A DNA stretch of 64,000 nt from Balneolaceae bacterium UBA7797. GTDB lineage: Bacteria > Bacteroidota > Rhodothermia > Balneolales > Balneolaceae. Shown here one piece after another: positions 56,401 to 62,569 of this stretch (positions are counted from its first letter, which is position 1; every line of letters starts with the position of its first letter). Below the pieces are notes generated by a model. The model was not told the DNA's origin, did not search any database, and saw only the letters and a program-made list of their open reading frames with translations. The translations under genes and the position numbers were made by a program. The DNA lies in assembly GCA_002480645.1 (NCBI GenBank), contig DLCN01000022.1, positions 3,255-67,254 of the forward strand. The letters run 5' to 3'.

Positions 56401-56670
56401 GATCCCAAAGGTCTGCGACAGATCACTGGTTTTGAACATCCGAAGATTCGGTTCTACAAAACCATAAAAGAAGAGATCGAACCGCGCCTGGAAGACAAGA
56501 GTGTAAACCTGAGCTCTTTCATTATCACAAATACCAAGTATCATGAAGTGAAGCATTGGGACGGTGGGCATGATATCAATCAGTTCAATACCCACAATGT
56601 TTACTTCATGGAAGAGCAGCAGGGAGCTTACATAGAAACGATATTAGGGAAGATGGTAAATGAGCAATAA
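53494..56670 (+). CDS. Type III restriction-like helicase-nuclease (Res)
   Basis: This 1058-residue protein has an SF2 helicase core with ATGSGKT at 160-166, DEGH at 262-265 and a late motif IQLFGRGVRLKG. A PD-(D/E)XK nuclease follows near the C-terminus: D953 in FYPDFILW and D970-P-K972 in FIDPKG. The gene ends with TAA and a hairpin (56685-56704). With Mod and SNF2 it should form an ATP-dependent restriction complex. Confidence 0.88.
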   Translation: MPRHASFSKSLVLNRFLLSHFGVNGFEPLSEFLKSSANEGRDENNVSNFYHELKRRLFATSNLTEDQLLEYDQNIVSHTLRINEKRTDPIEWKYFQYLSLLFTEIYLDKFFRSRTGLLAELNEYLDKWNDVNDDSVPNPEGVIFEPFQYSDINKLAFWNATGSGKTLLMHVNILQYEYWRKHHKVDDSNKILLVTPNEGLSKQHFKEFKDSDIPANFFSKKTGGALSGTEVEILDIHKLADEAGDKTVNYESFETNNLVLIDEGHKGLAAEVWKKRRDYLSEDGFAFEYSATVGQAIAAASSSKRKFLTNEYGKSIIFDYSYKYFYKDGYGKDYHILNLKEDNQENFVRKYLTGALLSFYQQKLVFREHPGAVNQFMLANPLWIFVGGTVTKSLSVSDAADIPKILKFFQWFIAEEKEATNYLELLLAGTDGVIDQKNRSIFKHFFQYVRKRDFTPTDLYKDVLKSVFNTTLSGANLYVDNLNGIDGELGIRVGDSDYFGVINIGADRQLYKTCQEEGIPGLDKDFGESLFHGIRDENSKINVLIGAKKFTEGWSSWRVSTMGLMNVGRSEGPQIIQLFGRGVRLKGYNWTLKRSRELDEYERPQSKILDVIRYLETLNIFGIRSDYMEQFKEFLEEEGLPTNDSTYQTIKVPILPQVKLDDRRLKILTVKEGVDFKKDIRLDLETVPADRFRPVVLDWYPKVQVLRQSKGSSQSLVEDSNRCMVTEEHIAFVDWDKIYFELQKFKNERSWYNISISKEVLKEIILQSWWYELYVPEDETKITSFSLVNLWEEIVASLLKAYIDRFYNHFKSSYLSKHMKTEWLTPDHPNFEQEYEVMIEESQERIIENVVRLADVMKKGSFEGDIKLGNEFEAFNFLRHLYKPLLYINQSNYNDIVKISPVALVESEWKFVKHLRHYYTNHPERFEDTQLCLLRNQSRKGVGFFEAHGFYPDFILWLVQGDTQHIAFIDPKGLRQITGFEHPKIRFYKTIKEEIEPRLEDKSVNLSSFIITNTKYHEVKHWDGGHDINQFNTHNVYFMEEQQGAYIETILGKMVNEQ

Positions 56671-56684
56671 GAGGTCAACCTAAA

Positions 56685-56704
56685 AGAGAAGGCATGCCTC
56701 CTCT
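56685..56704. terminator. Possible terminator after res
   Basis: AGAGAAGGCA/TGCCTCCTCT are nearly perfect inverted arms with one mismatch, at the convergent end of res and the 56713 gene. There is no T run, so termination is uncertain. Confidence 0.35.
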
Positions 56705-56712
56705 CCCGGAGA

Positions 56713-57219
56713 CTAAGCTCCGTTAAGTGCAAACTCCTCTGGTTTTTTGTAATCCGGGCGTTCGATGACCCGTTGATATGTACCTGATTCATTGAGTTCG
56801 AAATAGGCAATTTTACCTTTCGCGCTTTTATAGGGTAGCACGGATTCGATATTGGCGTATACCTTTCCGTCCTCTACCTCATTATGAACTACTAGTATAT
56901 TGCAACTCAAGCCAATGTACGTTTCCAAATCAACGCCTTCTGATAGTTCTGACTGAGTAAACTTTTGTCCTCGAAATCGTTCTAGATCCTTCCGAAGATT
57001 ACTCTTCTCATGCAGGCTCCAGGTGTATCGCTTCACAAGTATGAAAGGTTTACCGTCTTCATCGTGCTGTTGAGTTTCAAAGCACAATGACAGCTTGTGT
57101 TTGGTGCCAAATTTCGATTCCTGTTCACCCAGATCCACAGCGTCGACTAGTACGGCTGCAAAGAGTCCTTCTGGACAAAGTGGGAAGTCTTGTGGTTCTT
57201 CTTTTACTATTAGTGGCAT
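56713..57219 (-). CDS. DUF669-like phage protein (ssDNA-binding/recombination partner)
   Basis: This 168-residue protein (LFAAVLVDAVDLGEQESKFG, HKLSLCFET, KRYTWSLHEKSNLRKDLERFRGQKF) has the pattern of DUF669-like phage proteins that often accompany recombination nucleases. It starts inside the last 10 nt of the YqaJ gene on the same strand. A role in single-strand annealing or binding is inferred from context. Confidence 0.65.
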   Translation of the reverse strand: MPLIVKEEPQDFPLCPEGLFAAVLVDAVDLGEQESKFGTKHKLSLCFETQQHDEDGKPFILVKRYTWSLHEKSNLRKDLERFRGQKFTQSELSEGVDLETYIGLSCNILVVHNEVEDGKVYANIESVLPYKSAKGKIAYFELNESGTYQRVIERPDYKKPEEFALNGA

Positions 57220-58145
57220 AAAAACCTCCTGGTTTTGGTTGGCGTTAAGTATTTCTTGTAGAGCAATGGGTGAGCACTTTTAAATGCTGTTGTATCCAGC
57301 CTATTTTGAGTGTTTGACTTCCATGATACTAGGCTTTTCCCACCAGCTACGATGCGTTCATGATGGCCAATCTTATTTTTAAGTTTGGTTTTTAGGTGCT
57401 CTTCCTGCTTGATGAAATCCTCTTTACGGCTTCGCACTTCTTTTAGCTCTTCATAGATATGGAGCTCATTTGGAGTAGCTTCAAGGACTTTGCCATCGCG
57501 TGAATTAGGGTACAGGATAAGCGTGTCCTCGCCGTTAATAGGCTCAGGCTGCTTACCCTCGATCATGTGAATCTGCCACCATTGGATGAGCTTGCTCATA
57601 TTCTGGGCAATCAAGTCATCATCTCGCTGGATGAGTACGGGATCATGGAAGATGCAGGTGTCTCTTTCATAGCATTGAAGCCATGCTTTGGAAAAACCTG
57701 TAATTCCAAGGTAATGATAGGCTTGTAAAAGCCATTCCTGGGGGAGTTCGCCATCTAAGGCTTTAAGCCTGTGGCTTGTAGTAGTTTTAAGCTCCAATAC
57801 AGCTGTGGATTCTAAGCCTTTCTTCGGATCGGAGAGTACCATCCTATCAATGTTAGCACGTAAGAATGAATGTTCTGGATGCTGGTAGGTTTTATTCACC
57901 TGCCGGGTTTTTAGCCCGGTCACATCTTCAAAGTGTTGGGCAAGGATCGGCTCGAAGAAATGCCCGAATCGTAGAATTGGGGAATCCTCAATGGGCGGGA
58001 TTAATCCTTTTTTTCGGAGCCATAACTGAAGGGGCGTGGAATACGGATTCTCACCGAGAATGGTAGCTACATCGCTTCCTCCAATGTAATTAGCTCGCTC
58101 CTCTACCCAGTCTTGGGAGGGAAGCTGAGATTGTAGTGTTTGCAT
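57210..58145 (-). CDS. YqaJ-family viral exonuclease
   Basis: This 311-residue lambda-exonuclease-type nuclease has the YqaJ start IGGSDVATILGENPYSTPLQLWLRK, the catalytic AVLELKTTT (E-x-K) and downstream Q/Y residues (QAYHYLGITG). Such enzymes resect DNA ends for phage recombination. It overlaps the DUF669-like gene and follows a terminator at 58182-58201, so it probably has its own promoter in that gap. Confidence 0.88.
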   Translation of the reverse strand: MQTLQSQLPSQDWVEERANYIGGSDVATILGENPYSTPLQLWLRKKGLIPPIEDSPILRFGHFFEPILAQHFEDVTGLKTRQVNKTYQHPEHSFLRANIDRMVLSDPKKGLESTAVLELKTTTSHRLKALDGELPQEWLLQAYHYLGITGFSKAWLQCYERDTCIFHDPVLIQRDDDLIAQNMSKLIQWWQIHMIEGKQPEPINGEDTLILYPNSRDGKVLEATPNELHIYEELKEVRSRKEDFIKQEEHLKTKLKNKIGHHERIVAGGKSLVSWKSNTQNRLDTTAFKSAHPLLYKKYLTPTKTRRFLCH

Positions 58146-58181
58146 AGTGGGTTTGTTAGATAAAGTGTTAGAAATAAAAAA

Positions 58182-58201
58182 GCCCTCAGGAATCTGAAGG
58201 C
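58182..58201 (-). terminator. Intrinsic terminator
   Basis: Stem GCCTTCAG/CTGAGGGC (on the minus strand, loop ATTC, one G-T pair) followed by six T residues. It follows directly after the 36-codon ORF and ends the DUF932 transcript. Confidence 0.85.
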
Positions 58202-58311
58202 TATCGTTTACGATTCTTTCTCTGGCGCTCTAACCACCATAGAAATATCAGTACTGCTGCTTCTTTTACAAGCTCACCGAACAGACTGATGAGCCGATCT
58301 ATCTTAGCCAT
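58201..58311 (-). CDS. Small single-span membrane peptide
   Basis: This 36-codon ORF (MAKIDRLISLFGELVKEAAV, then a hydrophobic LIFLWW and a basic end RQRKNRKR) starts immediately after the DUF932 gene (1 bp gap) and ends at the terminator. Its position and composition suggest a real small gene, perhaps a holin-like or membrane-targeting peptide. No family is recognised. Confidence 0.45.
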   Translation of the reverse strand: MAKIDRLISLFGELVKEAAVLIFLWWLERQRKNRKR

Positions 58312-58312
58312 A

Positions 58313-59056
58313 TCAGTTCAGGTACAGCCCCTTCGTGAGCTTGTGAAGTCTGCTGTGGCGCTGGATGATCTTATCTACCGGCGAGCTTTTCAGGACTTCA
58401 GTAGCACAGTTGTAACCTGCCCATAGCGTATCCATTTCGAACTCAGGATGAGAAGGTTTCCAAAGCTCTTTGAAGGCAGCAGTAGACTGTGTAGGAGAAA
58501 GAATACCCTCACCAGTGAGAAGCCCTATAAACTCATACTTCTCTTGCTGGTTCATGGCGCGTTCTTTCATGGCTTGCACATCCTGGCTGATTTGATGAAA
58601 ATTGTGCTGACTTCGATAAATGGCCGTTACTATCTGATCATGCAGATCCTCGTGCATGTCTTCGCCCTGATGCTTTCGCATAACTTTAATATCCCCGGAG
58701 AAGACCAGGTTATCGCAGACAAGTACAGAGCTTCCGATCACAAGCCCGGCAGACATACTTTTATCGTAAGAGTTACGCAGGCCAATGGCGACTTTGAGCT
58801 CTTCATCTGGCCCGGGATTGATCTTCCGGTAGGTGATCACACCAAACATTTTCTGCCCGTCGGATGATAGTGAATAGCTATCCCCGTCGAATCTGAAGCC
58901 TTTGAGAAGGTCCGAGGCAATGGTGAGGATATTCACGGCAAAATCGTAATGATTCAGTGGAGTATAGGATTTGGTTTTTGATGGCTCAGGAATGGTAAGT
59001 AGCTGTTCCATAGAACAGCGCTGGGAGCCACAGTGGGTTAAGAGTTGGGTTTTCAT
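58313..59056 (-). CDS. DUF932 phage/plasmid-like protein
   Basis: This 247-residue protein carries a DUF932 pattern (IGLRNSYDKSMSAGLVIGSSVLVCDNLVFSGDIKVMRKHQG). DUF932 proteins are common on phages and plasmids and of unclear function. The N-terminal MKTQLLTHCGSQRCSMEQLL is element-specific. It is divergent from the PD-(D/E)XK gene at 59122. Confidence 0.8.
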   Translation of the reverse strand: MKTQLLTHCGSQRCSMEQLLTIPEPSKTKSYTPLNHYDFAVNILTIASDLLKGFRFDGDSYSLSSDGQKMFGVITYRKINPGPDEELKVAIGLRNSYDKSMSAGLVIGSSVLVCDNLVFSGDIKVMRKHQGEDMHEDLHDQIVTAIYRSQHNFHQISQDVQAMKERAMNQQEKYEFIGLLTGEGILSPTQSTAAFKELWKPSHPEFEMDTLWAGYNCATEVLKSSPVDKIIQRHSRLHKLTKGLYLN

Positions 59057-59121
59057 AGCATTGATTCTTAAGAATTAATGGGCTTAATTGCACCGTAATT
59101 CTTATACCTATTTAATGAAGC

Positions 59122-60078
59122 ATGCTACAACTTGGTAAATCTAGTGTGGGTAGTTTTTACCAGCTACTCGGTTATAAAGAAGATGACCTTACATACGGGC
59201 TTGGTTACACTCTGAATAATTCTCGGCAAGCACTGAAATTACTGTATGATGCACTGAGCATAGATCTTCCTCAATTTGAACACTTCGATGTGTACCTACA
59301 ACGGTATTCAGAAACTGATGGCGGATATACAGACATTGAGCTATGGCTGGATCAAGAAGTTAGTTTAATCATCGAAGCTAAAATTGGATGGGTATTACCA
59401 ACTGCAGATCAGCTTAATAAATACCGACACCGGTTAAAGAAAAATAAGCAAACAAAGCTAGTCGCATTAAGTCAGTACACTCAGGAGTACGCCAGCTTAC
59501 ATCTTTCAAATGATGTTGGGTACCTGAGCTGGAAGAATATTATGGAAGTGTGCAAGAATGCATACACCAGTACTTCTGCACTTACTGAAAAATTTTACCT
59601 GAATGAATTCATCACCTATCTATCAAAATTTATAAGTATGGAAAGAGAATTAATGAATGTCGCTTATTGCGTTGTCCTTAGTAGTGACAAAGCTCCATAT
59701 TCAGATATCTCCTTCATAGATGTCGTTGAGAAGCATAATGTGTATTTCTATCCGTATGAAAAGAATTGGCCGAATAAACCGCCTAATTATATGGCATTCA
59801 GGTACAACGGAGTACTTAAATCGATTCGAAAAGTTACTGATTATAGAATCATAGATTACCTACACGAAGCTATTCCCGGAGTCATCGGTAAATCTGAAAT
59901 GAGGAAACACTTTCTTTTAGAACTGGGTCCTGAGATGAAACCACATCATCAGGTACGTAATGGTGGAATATACAATTCTCAAAGGCTTTGGTGTACAATT
60001 GATACACTTTTAACCTGCAATACAATCAAAGAAGCAAGAGATTTAACTGACAAAAGAATCGGTAAGGATTGGTGGTAA
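59122..60078 (+). CDS. PD-(D/E)XK nuclease superfamily protein
   Basis: This 318-residue protein has the nuclease core YTDIELWLDQEVSLIIEAKIGW (D ... E-x-K) followed by Q-x3-Y (ADQLNKYRHRL). The C-terminal half (residues 150-318) is unlike any family I know. Its single-gene layout in an island suggests an accessory defence or restriction function. It ends with TAA. Confidence 0.75.
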   Translation: MLQLGKSSVGSFYQLLGYKEDDLTYGLGYTLNNSRQALKLLYDALSIDLPQFEHFDVYLQRYSETDGGYTDIELWLDQEVSLIIEAKIGWVLPTADQLNKYRHRLKKNKQTKLVALSQYTQEYASLHLSNDVGYLSWKNIMEVCKNAYTSTSALTEKFYLNEFITYLSKFISMERELMNVAYCVVLSSDKAPYSDISFIDVVEKHNVYFYPYEKNWPNKPPNYMAFRYNGVLKSIRKVTDYRIIDYLHEAIPGVIGKSEMRKHFLLELGPEMKPHHQVRNGGIYNSQRLWCTIDTLLTCNTIKEARDLTDKRIGKDWW

Positions 60079-60139
60079 TTTTGGCATAAGAACGGTGTGG
60101 TGAATAATCACCTAACTAATCTTAACCAACCCCACGAAC

Positions 60140-60583
60140 ATGCCTACCATTACCGAGGTGTCGCTGGCCTATAAAGCCTCCCAGCCAGTAGAAACCTTAC
60201 CACAAATCGCATCGCCTGAGGAGGCAGCAGAGTACCTGCAATCTATCTGGGATCAGGGCACTTTGGAGCTTAGAGAAGAGTTCATTGTTGTCCTGCTGAA
60301 CAACGCTAAGAAAGTGCTTGGCTGGAGTCGTATATCGTCAGGTGGAAGCACAGCTACCATTGTCGAGCCATCTGCAGTTTTTCAAACAGCCATGCTGGGT
60401 AAGGCAGATAGCATCATTGTTTCTCATAATCATCCTTCCGGGAGAAAACAGGCTAGCTCAGCTGATATTCAACTTACTAAGCGGCTGTCTGAGATTGGAT
60501 CATTGATGGGTATACCTCTCGATGACCACATCATCTTAACTGCAACCGGCTATCTGTCACTTCGAGCTGAGAGGTTGTTTTAA
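60140..60583 (+). CDS. RadC-family JAB/MPN domain protein
   Basis: This 147-residue protein has the JAMM-type motif SHNHPSG with downstream S-x2-D (SSADIQLTKRL) and the usual RadC ending DDHIILTATGYLSLRAERLF. RadC-like proteins are typical of mobile elements; the biochemical role is still unclear. It is followed directly by a strong terminator. Confidence 0.9.
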   Translation: MPTITEVSLAYKASQPVETLPQIASPEEAAEYLQSIWDQGTLELREEFIVVLLNNAKKVLGWSRISSGGSTATIVEPSAVFQTAMLGKADSIIVSHNHPSGRKQASSADIQLTKRLSEIGSLMGIPLDDHIILTATGYLSLRAERLF

Positions 60584-60606
60584 AGAGGGCGCTGCTCTCT
60601 TTTTTT
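60584..60606 (+). terminator. Intrinsic terminator after radC
   Basis: Stem AGAGGGC/GCTCTCT with loop GCT and a T run at 60600-60606 starts 1 bp after the radC stop. Confidence 0.85.
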
Positions 60607-60635
60607 AGCATAAATACATGAATCAACTGGTGTGT

Positions 60636-60736
60636 GGACAGTAAGGACAGTAGTTTCTGACTCCTTATAAATGCTGAGAGATACTATATACCTTCTGTAA
60701 TATACAAGAAGTTGGAAGTAACCGTCCCTACTGTCC
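60636..60736. repeat. Paired GGACAGTA repeats in inverted layout
   Basis: Two direct copies of GGACAGTA lie at 60636-60643 and 60645-60652. The reverse complement TACTGTCC lies at 60729-60736 and a variant AACCGTCC at 60720-60727. The two 17-bp units are inverted and match at 14 of 17 positions. They lie between the radC terminator and the 3' end of the integrase gene. They could be iteron-like replication or relaxase sites, or binding sites for an element protein. Confidence 0.6.
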
Positions 60737-60755
60737 AGAGTTTAATTTTACAAAA

Positions 60756-61850
60756 TCACAAACCAATTCTATTCAGAGTCTCTGCATCATCCGAAGGACA
60801 AAGATGAGCATATATTCGGGTAGTCTCTTCTCTGCTATGTCCCAGATAAGTTCCAATATTATACAGAGGTAATCCTTTTTGAGCGCAGATAGAAGCAAAA
60901 GTATGCCTCAAAGCATGAATTGAGCCTTTATCATCAACTTTAGCAGAATCTCTTGCCTTTACAAATGGATTATAAACTGAATTTGGATGTAACTGAGATC
61001 CTTTTTTCGATATAAAAACAAACTTACTGTGCTTCCCTTTCTGCTTTAGAATGACCTCTTTTGCTTTGTCAGACAATGGTATTTTTCTGATTGAGCTTTT
61101 ACTCTTTGGTTGCCAGACAACTTTTCCATTTTCAATTCTCTTATTAATAATTATCTGATTATTAGCAAAATCAACATTGTTCCATGTTAGATTAATTACT
61201 TCCCCCAATCTCAGACCCGTTGAAGCAATAAGCTTGTATATCGGAATATAAAATCGATCACACTTATCCCATATAAGGTTCAATTCATCTTGTGTATAAT
61301 ACTGATCGATTAATTTAGGCTCTGGTTTTGAAATCACGATGTCCTGGGAAAACTTCTTGTCTAAATACCCTTTTCTGATAGCAGTATTTTCAACCGCCTT
61401 TAAGAATGTCAGTGTATTATTAACAGTATGTGGGTTATCATACTTCTCGATGATCTTCTGCGCTAACAAATTAAACCGCCCTTCGGTTATGGTCCTTAGA
61501 CTGTCGTAATTCTTGGCACCCAACTCATTAATTGCATTAATTATACGATCACGATAATTTTTGTAACTTGAGATTGTCTTTGGCCTTAGTTTTTTCTTTT
61601 TAAGATCGAAATGAATATCAACAGCCTCTTTTAACCCAATGTTTTTTACTGGAGTTGTAATGCCATTACTTCTCAACAATTCGTTTATCTTCTCCGCTCT
61701 TAACTGGTTTGCAGTATTATTATCGATTAAGCCTAGACTTCTTCGGACTCTTTTCCCATTTAAAGAGTATTCTATATGATATGTTTTTCCTTTAACTCCT
61801 TTTTTGGACCGCAGTATAACATTTGGAATTTTTTTAGTAATAATTGCCAT
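60756..61850 (-). CDS. int: Tyrosine recombinase (integrase)
   Basis: The ATG at 61850 gives 364 residues: an N-terminal SAM-like core-binding domain and a C-terminal catalytic domain with R214 (STGLRLGE), H312-x-x-R315 (HALRH), H338 (LGHSREE) and Y347 (RIYAHL). A longer frame to 61925 adds 25 residues and overlaps the arm-like repeats, so I reject it. It lies about 160 bp from attR and is the element's likely integrase. All Trp codons are TGG. Confidence 0.93.
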   Translation of the reverse strand: MAIITKKIPNVILRSKKGVKGKTYHIEYSLNGKRVRRSLGLIDNNTANQLRAEKINELLRSNGITTPVKNIGLKEAVDIHFDLKKKKLRPKTISSYKNYRDRIINAINELGAKNYDSLRTITEGRFNLLAQKIIEKYDNPHTVNNTLTFLKAVENTAIRKGYLDKKFSQDIVISKPEPKLIDQYYTQDELNLIWDKCDRFYIPIYKLIASTGLRLGEVINLTWNNVDFANNQIIINKRIENGKVVWQPKSKSSIRKIPLSDKAKEVILKQKGKHSKFVFISKKGSQLHPNSVYNPFVKARDSAKVDDKGSIHALRHTFASICAQKGLPLYNIGTYLGHSREETTRIYAHLCPSDDAETLNRIGL

Positions 61851-61921
61851 AAATGTGAATCTCTGAATTGATATTAATAACGCAAATTTACGCATACAAT
61901 TAATTCCAGTCAGCAATCGTG

Positions 61922-61942
61922 GCACGTTTTTGTCACGTTTTA
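61922..61942 (+). repeat. TCACGTTTTTG-type repeats near the right end
   Basis: GCACGTTTTTG (61922-61932) and TCACGTTTTA (61933-61942) lie about 70-90 bp inside the right core repeat and match the three tandem copies at 39401-39434 in the same orientation. They are candidate integrase arm sites. Confidence 0.6.
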
Positions 61943-61960
61943 TATTTGATAAATAAAAAT

Positions 61961-62001
61961 AGCCCCTGCAAAATACTTGTTTACAAGAACTTACAGAGGC
62001 T
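61961..62001 (-). terminator. Terminator downstream of ssrA, supplied by the element
   Basis: On the minus strand AGCCTCTG and CAGGGGCT pair (one mismatch) around a loop that contains CTTG/CAAG, followed by ATTTTTATTT. It lies 14 bp from the tmRNA 3' end and replaces the chromosomal terminator now at 39266-39291. Confidence 0.75.
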
Positions 62002-62009
62002 AATTATTT

Positions 62010-62028
62010 TTTTGTGGAGGTGCGGGGA
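62010..62028. repeat. attR core, 19-bp direct repeat
   Basis: This copy of TTTTGTGGAGGTGCGGGGA forms the acceptor and T-arm end of intact ssrA. It is identical to 39297-39315. The element lies to its left. Confidence 0.9.
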
Positions 62029-62380
62029 GTCGAACCCCGGTCCGAAAAGGCAAACCTGCAAATATCTACATGTTTAGTTGCTAATTAACATTCGCAAGAC
62101 GCCGAGCCTAGCAACCAAGCGACGCCTCACTATTCTGTAAAAGTTTCACGTATCAGAGACAGAAAACTCTGCTACGCTATCCTATCTGTTATGGCGTTCC
62201 TAACTGACGCTGACAGGCACGCTTTCAGCGGAACGGCTCAAGCAGTTTATGCTGCTAAGCGGTATGAATAATTGTTGTCAATTATTTTAATTTCCATAAT
62301 GGGTGTTTTACGAGAACCATTGGACATCCTCGACATGCAACCTGCGGTGTTACTCATCCCGTCGAATCCAGTACACCCCC
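62015..62380 (-). ncRNA. ssrA: Transfer-messenger RNA (tmRNA)
   Basis: The RNA starts GGGGGUGUACUGGAUUCGACGGG at 62380 and ends GGGGUUCGACUCCCCGCACCUCCA at 62015. The acceptor stem pairs GGGGGUG with CACCUCC, with a G-U at the third position, the alanine identity element. No CCA is encoded. The tag reading frame ends at TAA 62247-62249 and reads ...DNNYSYRLAA on the minus strand (62250-62279). It serves ribosome rescue and is the attachment target of the element. Confidence 0.95.
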
Positions 62381-62569
62381 AGTAATTCAAAGAGCAGTCT
62401 TAAATATAAGTAATATTCTTCACTTTCTTTAACATCGCATAAACGAATCCGTTCCAAAAAAGATTACTCCATCTTTATACATTATCATACCATTAACAAT
62501 AATAAACAGACAAACTTTTTACTCTGGCTTCCGTGTAAGTTGGCCAAATAATTAGTTTTCATTTACTAC

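Larger units (their letters stand above)
39316..62028. mobile_element. 22.7-kb integrative element in ssrA
   Basis: The element is bounded by the 19-bp direct repeats at 39297-39315 and 62010-62028. A tyrosine integrase lies next to the right end, and TCACGTTTTTG repeats lie inside both ends. The cargo includes a TGA-containing regulator and primase-helicase block, a six-gene SNF2/type III R-M operon, a YqaJ exonuclease module, a DUF932 protein, a PD-(D/E)XK nuclease and a RadC/JAB protein. I see no conjugation, capsid or packaging genes, so it looks like a mobilisable or satellite-type genomic island. Re-formation of an intact tmRNA 3' end at attR explains why ssrA still works. Confidence 0.88.

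Noticed and set aside
46095..56670. DISARM or BREX system
   Set aside because: A SNF2 helicase and an adenine methyltransferase occur, but DrmA/DrmB/DrmC or BrxL/PglZ-type genes are absent. Mod/Res with a second helicase describes it better.
60756..61925. Integrase start at 61925
   Set aside because: The extra 25 residues overlap the arm-like repeats and do not look like an integrase N-terminus; ATG at 61850 (MAIITKK) fits better.
39316..62028. CRISPR array or prophage structural genes
   Set aside because: No regularly spaced repeats and no capsid, portal, terminase or tail proteins were found.
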